From: SSF26 sp037443945
Lineage (GTDB): Bacteria; Chloroflexota; Anaerolineae; J102
Assembly (NCBI GenBank): GCA_037443945.1
Contig: JBBINH010000015.1
Location: 1 to 64,000, forward strand
Direction: 5' to 3'
DNA: 64,000 nucleotides
The notes beneath the pieces are model-generated. The model was not told where the DNA came from. It saw nothing but the letters and a program-made list of their open reading frames with translations, and did not search any database. Made by a program: the position numbers and the translations under genes. Below, one piece after another: positions 41,660 to 50,312 of this stretch (within the stretch, counting starts at the first letter, position 1; each line of letters starts with the position of its first letter).

Positions 41660-43513
41660 ATGTGCGGCATTATCGGCTCGTATCGCCGGGATGGCGTGGT
41701 ACCCGATGTGGCGGCGGGGCTTGCCTGTCTTATCCATCGCGGCCCCGATGATGAGGGGCACTGGCGGGAGCGAAGCGACCGGATTGCCGTGGTCCTGGCT
41801 GCGCGACGCCTGGCGATTATCGATCAGGAAGGCGGTCATCAACCCTTGGCGAGCGAAGACGGTCAGGTGGTGGCCGTTCAGAACGGTGAAATTTACAACT
41901 ACCGTGAGCTGATGGCCGAGCTGGCAAAACGAGGGCATCGCTTTCGCACCCGTAGCGATACCGAAGTCCTGGTCCATGCCTGGGAGGAATGGGGCGAGCG
42001 TTGCCCGGAGCATCTGCGCGGCATGTTCGCCCTGGCCATTTACGACCGCCGTCGGCAGACCCTGTTTCTGGCCCGCGACCGGTTTGGGATCAAGCCGCTC
42101 TTCTACAGCTACGGCCGCGATTATCTCGTCTTTGCCTCGGAGCTGCCGGCTCTGCGACGGCTATTGCCAGGGGTCCCCCGGCTCAACGTCCGTCCCCTGC
42201 CGCGGCTGCTCAGCCTGGGCTGGATACCCGGCCCGGAGACGCTGTACGAGGAGGTCTTTCACCTGCCGCCGGCCCACGCCCTGATGCTCAGCCCAACCGA
42301 GATGCGGCTGTGGCGCTACTGGCAACCGACGCCACCCCCGGCCGCCGCACTGCAGCGGCCCCGGCATCCGGGCGAGACCTTGCGGGCGCTGCTGCTCACC
42401 GTGGTGGACCTGCACCGCCGGAGCGATGTGCCTGTCGGCGCGTTGTTGAGCGGTGGCCTCGATTCCGGCCTCCTGGTGGCCCTGTTGCACCGTCTTGACC
42501 GGAACGAGCTTCACACTTTTAGCCTCGGTTTTACCGACCCGGCCTACGACGAAAGCCGCTATGCGCGCATGGTGGCCGAGTCCCTGGGCGTGCGTCATCA
42601 CATGGTGCGTTTTGACGAAGAGGCCATGGCGCACCTGCCCCGCCTGATCGTCTCTTATGGTCAGCCCGTGGGCAGTGCCACCCACATCGCCATCGCTCTG
42701 CTCTTTGCCGCCTGCGCTGCCCGGGGCTTGAAGGTGATCCTAACGGGTGAAGGGGCCGACGAGCTGTTCGGCGGCTATCCCTGGTATCGCGGTGAAGCGC
42801 AGTTGGCCCTCCTGCGCGGATTACCGACGCCCTTGCGTCAGGTCGCCATCGGTCTGGCACGCCGGTGGCGGGTGTCGGCAACAGCAGCCGAGCTCTTGCG
42901 CCGCCCGGACCTGTCCTTGCCGGAGCGCTATCGACGCTGGCTCAGTCCTCATGCTCCTGCGGATGCCCTCGACTGGCTCGTCCCTGAGCTGCGCCATCGG
43001 GTTGACACCTCATTGCCCTGGACGGCGCCCGACCCTGACCTGCACCCCCTTCATGCCCTCACCCTGCTTGACCTGCAAAGCCGTCTACCCGATTTTATCA
43101 ATCTGGAGGTCGATCGGATGAGCATGGCTGCCAGCGTGGAGGCGCGCGTGCCTTTCCTCGACCATGGGCTTTGGGAGGCGATCTTGCCATGGGATCCGGG
43201 CCTCAACGGCCGGGAAAAGGCCCTGGAACGAAAGGCCGCGCAGGGCCTGTTGCCCCCGGTTATCCGGCGGCGGCGTAAACAAGGCCTGGCTGCGCCTCAT
43301 GGCCGATGGTGGCGACAACCGCGCTTGCCCGATTGGGCCGAGGCCTGTCTGACCCCGGCGGCGCTGACGGCCACGGGGCTTTTTCGGCCCTCGGCCGTAG
43401 CCGCATTGCGGGCCATCCATCGCGAAGGCCGCGGTTCCTATGCCACACCGCTCACGGCCATTCTGACCACGCAGCTCTGGCTGCAACAGGAGGATAAGCC
43501 CTCCATCGCCTGA
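41660..43513 (+). CDS. asnB: Asparagine synthase (glutamine-hydrolysing) family protein
   Basis: 617 residues. The N-terminal class II amidotransferase domain has the nucleophile Cys2 (MCGIIGSY), LIHRGPDDEG, VQNGEIYNYREL and ARDRFGIKPLFY, all intact. The ATP pyrophosphatase domain has the PP-loop VGALLSGGLDSGLLVALL near residue 265 and LTGEGADELFGGYPWYR. The C-terminal residues follow MSMAASVEARVPFLDH. An amide-forming ligase for aspartate or, given the PqqD-like neighbour, for a peptide or envelope substrate. The ATG at 41660 is fixed by the need for Cys at position 2. Confidence 0.93.
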   Translation: MCGIIGSYRRDGVVPDVAAGLACLIHRGPDDEGHWRERSDRIAVVLAARRLAIIDQEGGHQPLASEDGQVVAVQNGEIYNYRELMAELAKRGHRFRTRSDTEVLVHAWEEWGERCPEHLRGMFALAIYDRRRQTLFLARDRFGIKPLFYSYGRDYLVFASELPALRRLLPGVPRLNVRPLPRLLSLGWIPGPETLYEEVFHLPPAHALMLSPTEMRLWRYWQPTPPPAAALQRPRHPGETLRALLLTVVDLHRRSDVPVGALLSGGLDSGLLVALLHRLDRNELHTFSLGFTDPAYDESRYARMVAESLGVRHHMVRFDEEAMAHLPRLIVSYGQPVGSATHIAIALLFAACAARGLKVILTGEGADELFGGYPWYRGEAQLALLRGLPTPLRQVAIGLARRWRVSATAAELLRRPDLSLPERYRRWLSPHAPADALDWLVPELRHRVDTSLPWTAPDPDLHPLHALTLLDLQSRLPDFINLEVDRMSMAASVEARVPFLDHGLWEAILPWDPGLNGREKALERKAAQGLLPPVIRRRRKQGLAAPHGRWWRQPRLPDWAEACLTPAALTATGLFRPSAVAALRAIHREGRGSYATPLTAILTTQLWLQQEDKPSIA

Positions 43514-43759
43514 GTCGGGTTTACCGCCGTGTTCCGGCCGGGAGCAAGCATGCGAACCCTTGCCGACCACCGAGGGCGACAAAGCCATCCCACCGGCGGC
43601 TAATTGCCCGCGAGCGGGTTCTGCGTAATACCGGTCCCAACACGGCGGCAAAACGATGCCCTTTCATGGCGGCGTCTACCCGTGGCTGGTTCCACGCTCT
43701 CCTCGACCCTTCAAACCCCCTCGCACCCTGCCACAGGCTTACCGGAGGATTGAACGCCC

Positions 43760-44431
43760 ATGCTTTGCTACATTGACCTCGAACCCTCCTCGGCTTTGAC
43801 CGACCCGCGCCTGCGCAAGGAACATCAGCGGGACCGCCACCACGAACAGGCCCTGTTCGCCAGGCTGAGCGGGCGACCTTGCCAACTGCTGGTCCTGGAA
43901 CAAGACGTTGACCGCCTTGACACCATCGAGGCCGATGCCGTTTTGCTCAGCGGCCTGCGCAGCGATTTCACCGCCCATGACCCGGAGCATCTGGCGCGGC
44001 TTGGAGAGTTTATCCGCCGTTGGCCGAAGCCCCTCATCGGCTTTTGCGGCGGCCATCAACTCATCGCCCATGCTTTCGGCGCCGTTATCGGCCCATTAGG
44101 CCCCCTGTCCCCGGGCGAAGCCGATCCCGACCCCGGTTTCGGCCCCGGCATGCGCAAAGAGGTGGGGATGACCGCCGTTACCCTGCAGGAGGACGACCCA
44201 CTGTTCACCGGTCTGCCCAATCCGGCCGTCTTCTACGAAGAACACTACTGGGAGGTCAAAAACCTGCCGCCCGATTTCATCTGTCTGGCCACCGGTCCCC
44301 TGTGCAAGATCCAGGCCTTGCGCCATCGCCACCGTCCCATTTACGGGACGCAATTCCATCCCGAACGCGCCGATGCCGCCCACCCTGCGGGCTGGCGGCT
44401 GCTGCAGAACTTTTTTGCCCGCCTTCCGTAA
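43760..44431 (+). CDS. Class I glutamine amidotransferase (GMP synthase-like)
   Basis: 223 residues. The nucleophile elbow PLIGFCGGHQLIAHAFG (Cys about residue 95) and the His-Glu pair IYGTQFHPERAD near residue 195 complete the triad. FYEEHYWEVKNLPPDF resembles the loop of GMP-synthase-type and gamma-glutamyl-type stand-alone amidotransferases. It probably releases ammonia from glutamine or cleaves a gamma-glutamyl bond. GGAGG lies 11 bases before the ATG. A 246-base gap separates it from asnB. That gap contains a 17-codon frame (43550-43603, with GGGAG upstream) that I do not consider established. Confidence 0.86.
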   Translation: MLCYIDLEPSSALTDPRLRKEHQRDRHHEQALFARLSGRPCQLLVLEQDVDRLDTIEADAVLLSGLRSDFTAHDPEHLARLGEFIRRWPKPLIGFCGGHQLIAHAFGAVIGPLGPLSPGEADPDPGFGPGMRKEVGMTAVTLQEDDPLFTGLPNPAVFYEEHYWEVKNLPPDFICLATGPLCKIQALRHRHRPIYGTQFHPERADAAHPAGWRLLQNFFARLP

Positions 44432-44521
44432 TCGTTCGGCCTGTTGCGGGCTTCTCGCCGCGATTTCCATTCGCACAATCCCGGCGGAGCTTTGGCCGTA
44501 AAGCGCCCGGCCTTGCGCCCC

Positions 44522-45379
44522 TCAATGGCGCTCCGAGCGTGCCATACGCTCTTCCAGCTTGCGTTGCAGCCATTCCGAGACAATGGTCAGGATCCAATAG
44601 ATGGCCGCCGCCAACAGAAACATCTCCATGAACTTGCTGTCTTTGCGCGCCAGGCGATTGGCCCGGTAGGTAATCTCCCAAATCCCCATCAGGGAGACCA
44701 ATGTGGAATCCTTTTGCATGGAGATGAACTGGTTGCCGATGGCGGGGATGACGGTGCGGATGGCCTGGGGAAGCACGATAAAACGCAGGGTCTGCCAACG
44801 ACTCATCCCCAAAGCCGCGGCGGCCTGCCATTGCCCTGCCGAAACGGCCTGGATGCCGGCCCGGAAAATCTCCGTCATATAGGCCCCGTAGTTCAAACTG
44901 AGGGCGAGAATGCCCGACTGCAAGGCACTCAGGATGAACAGTTCGCCGATTTGTGGATAGCCGGCATTGGTTACCTGTTTGCCTAGCTGAGGTAGTCCCA
45001 AATAGATGATGTAAATTTGCACCAATAGAGGTGTTCCGCGAATAAGTGAGATATAAAAGGAAGAAATACCAAAAGCGATTGAATTGCTCGAAAGTCGTCC
45101 TAAAGCCCCCAAAAGTCCCAAAATTGAGGCAAATGCAATAGAAGCCAGCGAGACACCGATAGTCACCAGAAGACCCTGCACAACAAAACCGGCGTTGTTC
45201 AGCATGTAGGCCGGATCCAACTGCAGCTGCAACAGCATAAAACTCAACAGCGCCAATAGGAACAGAATCACCAACCCCACTTTCATCTGTTGCACCCGCT
45301 TCCGGCGCTCTGCCTCACGCACCAGCTCGACGGCCTGAGCTGCATACACATCTCGCTGCGACATGGTACCGGCGCTCAC
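44522..45379 (-). CDS. Polar amino-acid ABC transporter permease (HisM family)
   Basis: 285 residues with five or six TM helices. The EAA loop that docks the ATPase is EIFRAGIQAVSAGQWQAAAALGMSRWQTLRFIVLP near residue 185. ISLIRGTPLLVQIYIIYLGL is the conserved central region of amino-acid permeases. The GTG at 45379 is preferred for its GAGGGA; an ATG at 45364 lies five codons in. Bases ~45000-45160 are clearly AT-rich compared with the rest (about 35-45% GC by count). No ATP-binding subunit is next to it. A large hairpin separates it from the upstream binding-protein gene. Confidence 0.9.
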   Translation of the reverse strand: MSAGTMSQRDVYAAQAVELVREAERRKRVQQMKVGLVILFLLALLSFMLLQLQLDPAYMLNNAGFVVQGLLVTIGVSLASIAFASILGLLGALGRLSSNSIAFGISSFYISLIRGTPLLVQIYIIYLGLPQLGKQVTNAGYPQIGELFILSALQSGILALSLNYGAYMTEIFRAGIQAVSAGQWQAAAALGMSRWQTLRFIVLPQAIRTVIPAIGNQFISMQKDSTLVSLMGIWEITYRANRLARKDSKFMEMFLLAAAIYWILTIVSEWLQRKLEERMARSERH

Positions 45380-45434
45380 GACAGTCCCTCACCGTTGCAA
45401 AAAGCGATACAAAGGCAAGAAAGTGACGACCGGC

Positions 45435-45471
45435 GTCCTGCCGGGGCCGATACTCAAAGCCCCGGCAGGAC
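45435..45471 (-). promoter_or_regulatory. Intercistronic 13-bp hairpin
   Basis: GTCCTGCCGGGGC (45435-45447) and GCCCCGGCAGGAC (45459-45471) are perfect complements around an 11-base loop, between the binding-protein stop and the permease start. The following minus-strand sequence has only CTTTCTTG, so it is probably a partial terminator or an mRNA-stabilising element that sets a higher level of binding protein than of permease. Confidence 0.75.
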
Positions 45472-45488
45472 ATCGCCGCAGACTCACC

Positions 45489-46424
45489 TCACTGTTTGAG
45501 CATATTCAAGTCGAACGCCGCCGCTGCGCTGGCCAGGTCGATCCCGTAGTACTTTTCCGACAGCCTCTTGAGGGTCCCGTCGGCGTGCATGGCGCGGATA
45601 ATCTCGTTCACTTTAGCCTGGAAGCTCCTGGTATCCAGGCTGCTGCCCTTATCGAAGGCAGCGGCAAGGTACTCGAAATAGACCGGTTCGCCGAGCTGTT
45701 TGATGGGCAATCCATCTTTGATGGCACCGAGCCCGGTGGGCTGAGCCGTCAGGACGGCATCCAACCGCACCCCATCGCCCAAGGCCAGGTCCTGGAGGGC
45801 GGGGAGATCGGTTTCGTAGCCGACGAATTGGGCATCCTTGATGACAAAGTTGATGGTCTCGCCGGGGATGGAGAGGGTGCCGTCGATGTAGAACTCATAG
45901 GTGCAGCCGGTGCAGCCCCCCACCCGCTTGCCCGAGAGATCGGCAGGCGAGGTGTAGGTCGTGTTATCCTTGTGGACGAAGAGGGCTGCGGGGGTCGTGT
46001 AGTAGGGCTGGGAGAAGAAAAGCTTCTCCATCCGTTCCGGCGTGATCGTCATCGACCCAACGCTGATATCCCAGCGGTCGGCCCAGTTCCCACCGGTGAT
46101 CAGCGTCCAATCCGGCGTGACAAAACACGGTTCCACGCCCAGCCGCTTGGCGATCTCGACGGCGGTATCGATGTCGAAGCCGGTAAACTCGCCGGCCGTG
46201 CGCTCTTCGGCGCCGCATTTGGTTTGTTCAGCCCGCCTGGCATCCGGCACGAGTTCCGACTGGGGCGGGTAGGCGGGATCGGTCGAGATGCGGAGGGTAC
46301 CGCGTGCCATGATGGCGGCCAGGAGATCCGAAGGGGTAGGTGTAGGCGCCGGTGCAGACGGCGTACAGGCAACCAGAACCATAGCCAGCAAAGCCGGCAA
46401 GAGAAAGGCGAGGCGAACGTTCAT
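45489..46424 (-). CDS. Amino-acid ABC transporter substrate-binding lipoprotein
   Basis: 311 residues of solute-binding family 3. Lipoprotein signal with lipobox LLAMVLVACTP (Cys about residue 20), a short Pro/Thr linker, then GTLRISTDPAYPPQSELVPD, EFTGFDIDTAVEIAKRLGVE, WDISVGSMTITPERMEKLFF, SQPYYTTPAALFVHKD and ALQDLALGDGVRLDAVL. It collects a polar amino acid for the permease encoded downstream. An unusual CTGC (GGCTGCTYEFYIDG) is present in the second lobe. AAGGAGA lies 9 bases before the ATG, and a good promoter lies at 46482-46510. Confidence 0.92.
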   Translation of the reverse strand: MNVRLAFLLPALLAMVLVACTPSAPAPTPTPSDLLAAIMARGTLRISTDPAYPPQSELVPDARRAEQTKCGAEERTAGEFTGFDIDTAVEIAKRLGVEPCFVTPDWTLITGGNWADRWDISVGSMTITPERMEKLFFSQPYYTTPAALFVHKDNTTYTSPADLSGKRVGGCTGCTYEFYIDGTLSIPGETINFVIKDAQFVGYETDLPALQDLALGDGVRLDAVLTAQPTGLGAIKDGLPIKQLGEPVYFEYLAAAFDKGSSLDTRSFQAKVNEIIRAMHADGTLKRLSEKYYGIDLASAAAAFDLNMLKQ

Positions 46425-46481
46425 CGGGCTATCTTCTCCTTTTTGATAACGAACAGAAAGGGGAACAACCGGATAGGCGGT

Positions 46482-46510
46482 ACAATACACCAATTGCGGT
46501 GATTGTTCAA
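46482..46510 (-). promoter_or_regulatory. Sigma-70 promoter of the amino-acid ABC genes
   Basis: On the minus strand, TTGAAC (plus 46505-46510), a 17-base spacer and TATTGT (plus 46482-46487). The transcript would start near 46475, ~50 bases before the binding-protein ATG. Confidence 0.65.
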
Positions 46511-46531
46511 GCTTTGTGCGGGCCAATGGGC

Positions 46532-47092
46532 TCAAGCGGTCGTCTCCGGTGGGGGCAACAGCAGCACATGCAACTGTCGCGGTCCGAACATGCCCGTGTG
46601 CGCATGCCATTCGAGATCGGCGCTCATGCTGGGGCCGCCGATGATCAGCACGCTCACCGGGTCCTCCGCTTTTTGCGCGCGTTGCCAGGCGACCAGGTCG
46701 TTAAAAAGCCGTGTGATGGGCAGCAAGACGATGAGATACACAGGCAACAAAGCCGGCAGCCAGGCGCCCACGGACGGGCCGGCCAGGACCAGCGAGCCGG
46801 TTGTGGCCAAACCGGCAGCGGCATCGGTCAGTCCGACGGTCAACTCGGCCCGCAACCGCTCCCGTTCGGGTTGGCTCAGGGCGATACCGGCATCGGCCAG
46901 GGCTTCGGCCAGACCGGGCAGGAGTGAGGCAGCCGACGGCCGGGCCAGGATCTCGCGAACCCCCAACTCGCGCAAAGTCAGCAACACACGCAGGCGGGCG
47001 GCCGCCTGGCTGGTGGGGGTCTCGATGCGGCCGCCTCGCCGTTGCCAGACGGTCATAAAGTGGCGGGCCAGCGGACTGCGTTCGTCGTTCAT
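46532..47092 (-). CDS. lutC: Lactate utilization protein C (LUD domain)
   Basis: 186 residues with the LUD domain: VGLTDAAAGLATTGSLVLAG, LLPVYLIVLLPITRLFNDLV and the C-terminal IIGGPSMSADLEWHAHTGMFGPRQLHVLLL. With LutA and LutB it oxidises L-lactate to pyruvate in the cytoplasm. The ATG at 47092 overlaps the lutB stop by 4 bases, showing coupling. It is the last gene of the lut operon. Confidence 0.9.
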   Translation of the reverse strand: MNDERSPLARHFMTVWQRRGGRIETPTSQAAARLRVLLTLRELGVREILARPSAASLLPGLAEALADAGIALSQPERERLRAELTVGLTDAAAGLATTGSLVLAGPSVGAWLPALLPVYLIVLLPITRLFNDLVAWQRAQKAEDPVSVLIIGGPSMSADLEWHAHTGMFGPRQLHVLLLPPPETTA

Positions 47093-48303
47093 GCTCGCCG
47101 GACCAGGCGAAAAGCCAGGCGAAGGGCCGGGATGAACAGCCGAGGATAGGGCAACAACCGTTGCCATAGCCAGAAAACCAGGCGCTCCTCCCACGAGGCC
47201 GAGACGGCCGCGTGGCGGCGCTGCCGGGCCAACAGCTCCGGCAGATCGATACCGACAGGACAAACGGTCGCGCAGGCCCGGCAACCGCTGCTGAGATAGG
47301 GCTGGTCTTGCGTTCGTCGTTCTGGCCACATGACAGGATTGAGCACGGCGCCGATCGGACCGCTCCGGGCATGACGACCGTAAGCCATCGCCCCGACCTG
47401 CCGATACACGGGGCAGACGGCATGGCAGGCCCCACAACCGATACAGGCCAACGCTGCAGTCAGACCGGCGGCCAGCGCACGGCGTCGACCGTTATCGAGC
47501 AAAATCACATCCACCTGCTGGGGTCCATCGGCCGTGCGCTGCGGGCCGGCGATGATGCCGACATAGTGGGCCTGGTCCTGTCCCCATGCACCCAGGCTAA
47601 AAGCGCGGATGAGCAGCTCTAGATCGGCGATATCCGCCACCACCTGCTCGATTCCGACCAGACAAATGAGATGCCCGGCCAGGGCGATGAGATGGGCGTT
47701 GTGGCCATCGTTATCCAGGCAAACCAGGCGGCCGTCGGCGGCGACGGCAAAATGGACGCCGATGACGGCCACTTTTGCGGCCAGCAAAAGCGGTCGCAGC
47801 CGCAGCCGTGCGGTACCGGCCAGCAGATCGGGGTCGAAACTCGGCGGCACCTTCCAGGCCCTTGCCATGGCCGTCGCCAGATGGCGCAGACCGAGATGGG
47901 CCGAGGACCAGATGGGATGCAAGGGCGGGGCACCGGTCAGCTTGAGGTAGTGATCACCGGGATGAATCGGGATCAGCTCGACGCCGTTGCCGGCGGCAGC
48001 CCGATCCAGGGCGATTTCGTCGAACAGGGGCGAGTGGTTGCGCAGGACCTCGGTGCAACCGCTCGCCCGAATCCGCTCGATCACGAGACGGTCGGCCTCC
48101 TGGTAATCCTCGGCCCGCCACACCTGCATGCCCTGGGCCCGGGCCTGGGCCTCGAAGCGGTGCAGGTAGGTTTCCAACTCGGCCAGCACCCGCCGACGGG
48201 CCTCACCGGCTGCCGACGGCAGTTCCGGTGATAAGGGGGGCCTGCGTTCGACGAGTTGACCAAGGCGATAAAGGGCCTGGCGCGTAGAGGGATCGGCCGG
48301 CAC
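47089..48303 (-). CDS. lutB: Lactate utilization iron-sulphur protein B
   Basis: 404 residues. The N-terminal two-thirds is the LUD domain (RNHSPLFDEIALDRAAAG, VAVIGVHFAVAADGRLVC, GIEQVVADIADLELLIRAF). The C-terminal ferredoxin-like part has cluster motifs CIGCGACHAVCPVYRQVG and GCRACATVCPVGIDLPEL. Somewhat shorter than B. subtilis LutB (~475). It passes electrons between LutC/LutA and an unknown acceptor. The GTG at 48303 follows GAGG and lies 4 bases after the lutA stop. Confidence 0.9.
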   Translation of the reverse strand: MPADPSTRQALYRLGQLVERRPPLSPELPSAAGEARRRVLAELETYLHRFEAQARAQGMQVWRAEDYQEADRLVIERIRASGCTEVLRNHSPLFDEIALDRAAAGNGVELIPIHPGDHYLKLTGAPPLHPIWSSAHLGLRHLATAMARAWKVPPSFDPDLLAGTARLRLRPLLLAAKVAVIGVHFAVAADGRLVCLDNDGHNAHLIALAGHLICLVGIEQVVADIADLELLIRAFSLGAWGQDQAHYVGIIAGPQRTADGPQQVDVILLDNGRRRALAAGLTAALACIGCGACHAVCPVYRQVGAMAYGRHARSGPIGAVLNPVMWPERRTQDQPYLSSGCRACATVCPVGIDLPELLARQRRHAAVSASWEERLVFWLWQRLLPYPRLFIPALRLAFRLVRRA

Positions 48304-48307
48304 GAAA

Positions 48308-49030
48308 CTACCTCGGGGGCACAATACGACAACAATCCGGATCGGCCAGAAACTCGACGAGATGCCGCAACACCGGGCCGCCGCGGCGGCGTTGCTGCGC
48401 CAGCAGATGAACCAGGCACCCGACCTCATCGGTGAGCACAAGAGCAGCTCCGCTTAGGCGCAGGGTCATCAGCACCGGTTCGGCCATGGCCCGACTCAAC
48501 TCGGGATAACGCCAGACCAGATTCAGGCCGTAGCCGCAACAGTCTTGCCTGAAAGCGGCCGGTTGTTCGTCACCGGTTAGGCGGGCCAGAAGGAGGCGCG
48601 TGGCGGCTTCCTCGGCGCCGGTGCAGGCCGGAAAATAGTCGATGCGGCCGCGAAAACAAGGCTCGAAGCGCTCTACCCCCACATGGGCGACCAGAAACGA
48701 AGGCCAGGTGAGCACGCGAGCGGCCAGAGCTGTGGCTGCGGTTGCTTCCGGTTCCGTCGCCAGCAATACCGGCATGTGCTCACAGACCATACGGCGGCAG
48801 ACCGGCGAGGGGGTGAGGACGAGGTCATAGCCGGCGAAGACGCGCACAAATTGCCGCGCCGCCACCCGCGCCGGCTCAAGCCGGCCGGCATCCCAGGCCG
48901 GCAACCCGCAACACGTCTGCGGCGGCGTTACCATGGTCAGGCCCAGGGCCTGGGCCAGCTTCTGGCCGGCCGCCGTCAGGGCGGGACGGAAGGCTTGCGC
49001 CGTACAGGTGGCAAAAAGGGCAATCCGCAC
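48308..49030 (-). CDS. lutA: Lactate utilization protein A (CCG-domain protein)
   Basis: 240 residues with two cysteine-rich CCG domains, PPQTCCGLPAWDAGR near residue 40 and FRQDCCGYGLNLVWRYPEL near 160, as in LutA and the heterodisulfide reductase HdrB family, where they bind a non-cubane [4Fe-4S] cluster. Supporting motifs are FATCTAQAF at the start and FPACTGAEEA near 135. The second CCG lacks the usual Phe-Gly-Gly after it. GTG start at 49030; 17 bases separate it from tyrS, so tyrS-lutABC may be cotranscribed. Confidence 0.9.
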   Translation of the reverse strand: MRIALFATCTAQAFRPALTAAGQKLAQALGLTMVTPPQTCCGLPAWDAGRLEPARVAARQFVRVFAGYDLVLTPSPVCRRMVCEHMPVLLATEPEATAATALAARVLTWPSFLVAHVGVERFEPCFRGRIDYFPACTGAEEAATRLLLARLTGDEQPAAFRQDCCGYGLNLVWRYPELSRAMAEPVLMTLRLSGAALVLTDEVGCLVHLLAQQRRRGGPVLRHLVEFLADPDCCRIVPPR

Positions 49031-49047
49031 GGACGAGCCGACCGCTC

Positions 49048-50280
49048 TCAGGAAAGGGGGGGCAGCAGGCGCACGAAATGGCGCTTGCCCTTTTGCAAAA
49101 CCAGACCCTCGGGACCCGGTTTCGGCTCTAAATAGGGATCGGAGACGACGACGCCGTCAAGCCGCACGCCCCCACCCTGGATATCGCGCTTGGCCTGGCT
49201 GCGGCTGGGGACAAAGCCGGCGCGCTCCAGCAGATCGACCACCGTGTCCCCAGGTCGCACCACCAGCGTGGGCATCTCCGGCGGAAGCTCTTTTTTCTGG
49301 AAGGTGCGGACGAAATGCTCTTCGGCCGCCTGCACGGCCTGGGGAGGGTGGAACAGCCCCGTGATCTCGCGGGCCAGGGCCATCTTCAGATCGCGCGGGT
49401 GCAGGCGACCGGCCTCCAGGTCGGCAAAGAGCTGCTCGATATAGGCCGGATGCCAAGAGGTGACCAGCTCGGCGTAATTGCGCATGGCGCTATCGGGGAT
49501 GGACATGACCTTGCCGTACATCTCCTCGGCCGGCTCGGAGATACCGATGTAGTTGCCGGTGCTTTTGCTCATGCGCAGATGGCCGTCGGTTCCCACCAGG
49601 ATGGGCAGGGTCAACGCCACTTGGGGTCGCAAACCGAAGACCTCCATGAGCTTGCGCCCGGCCATCAAGTTGAACAACTGATCGGTCCCGCCCAATTGCA
49701 CATCCGTCTGCAAGGCGACGGCATCGTAGCCCTGCATCAGGGCGTAGAAAAATTCGTGCAGCCAGATGGCTTCACCCCGGGCATAGCGCAGGGCAAAGCT
49801 TTCCCGGGCCAGGAATTGCTGGACGGTGAAATGGCTGGCCAGGCCGATTACGTCCTTGAAGGTCAGTCGGCTCAGCCATTCATCGTTGTAGCGAATTTGG
49901 GTCCGTGCGGGATCGAGGATCTTGAAGGCCTGTTCGGCGTAGGTGCGGGCCTTGGCTTTCACCTCTTCCTCGGTCTGTTGCGGGCGGGCGCTATCCTTGT
50001 CGCTGGGATCCCCGATGAGGCCGGTGAAGGTGCCGATGAGGAAGATTGCCTCGTGGCCCAGGTCCTGGAACTGCCGCAGCTTGCGCATGGTGACGGTATG
50101 ACCCAGATGGAGATCGGGCGAGGTAGGGTCATAGCCGCAATAGACACGCAACGGCCGACCGGTAGCCACGCTTTCTTCCAGGCGCTGGCGCAGTTCGGCC
50201 TTCATGTTCTCGTAGGTCAGCGGGTCGCCGAAGTCGACCCCGCGCATGAGGATGGTGAGTTGTTCGTCAACGGGAAGCAT
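49048..50280 (-). CDS. tyrS: Tyrosine--tRNA ligase
   Basis: 410 residues, class I synthetase for tRNA-Tyr. YCGYDPTSPDLHLGHTVTM carries the HIGH motif as HLGH (about residue 50), and LRMSKSTGNYIGI is KMSKS (about 233). TDVQLGGTDQLFNLMAGR binds tyrosine/ATP. An S4 RNA-binding domain forms the C terminus (AGFVPSRSQAKRDIQGGGV). The sequence is of the second bacterial TyrRS type (HLGH, RMSKS). The ATG at 50280 starts at MLPVDEQL; the longer frame upstream overlaps pruA and is unsupported. No T-box leader is visible in the 32-base gap to pruA. Confidence 0.95.
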   Translation of the reverse strand: MLPVDEQLTILMRGVDFGDPLTYENMKAELRQRLEESVATGRPLRVYCGYDPTSPDLHLGHTVTMRKLRQFQDLGHEAIFLIGTFTGLIGDPSDKDSARPQQTEEEVKAKARTYAEQAFKILDPARTQIRYNDEWLSRLTFKDVIGLASHFTVQQFLARESFALRYARGEAIWLHEFFYALMQGYDAVALQTDVQLGGTDQLFNLMAGRKLMEVFGLRPQVALTLPILVGTDGHLRMSKSTGNYIGISEPAEEMYGKVMSIPDSAMRNYAELVTSWHPAYIEQLFADLEAGRLHPRDLKMALAREITGLFHPPQAVQAAEEHFVRTFQKKELPPEMPTLVVRPGDTVVDLLERAGFVPSRSQAKRDIQGGGVRLDGVVVSDPYLEPKPGPEGLVLQKGKRHFVRLLPPLS

Positions 50281-50312
50281 GAACGGAAAGCAGGCGAGGA
50301 AGGGAGAAGGGC

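Noticed and set aside
41371..43513. Lasso-peptide biosynthesis from PqqD-like plus AsnB-like genes
   Set aside because: There is no B2 transglutaminase-like protease and no precursor, and the AsnB glutaminase domain is fully canonical with Cys2, unlike many lasso cyclases.
43550..43603. 17-codon frame with GGGAG after asnB as a RiPP precursor candidate
   Set aside because: It has no leader/core organisation, no recognisable cleavage motif and is too short to be significant on its own. A second frame from 43656 runs into the amidotransferase gene and is Pro/Arg-rich noise.
49031..50312. T-box leader controlling tyrS
   Set aside because: Only 32 bases separate pruA and tyrS, and no T-box sequence is present.
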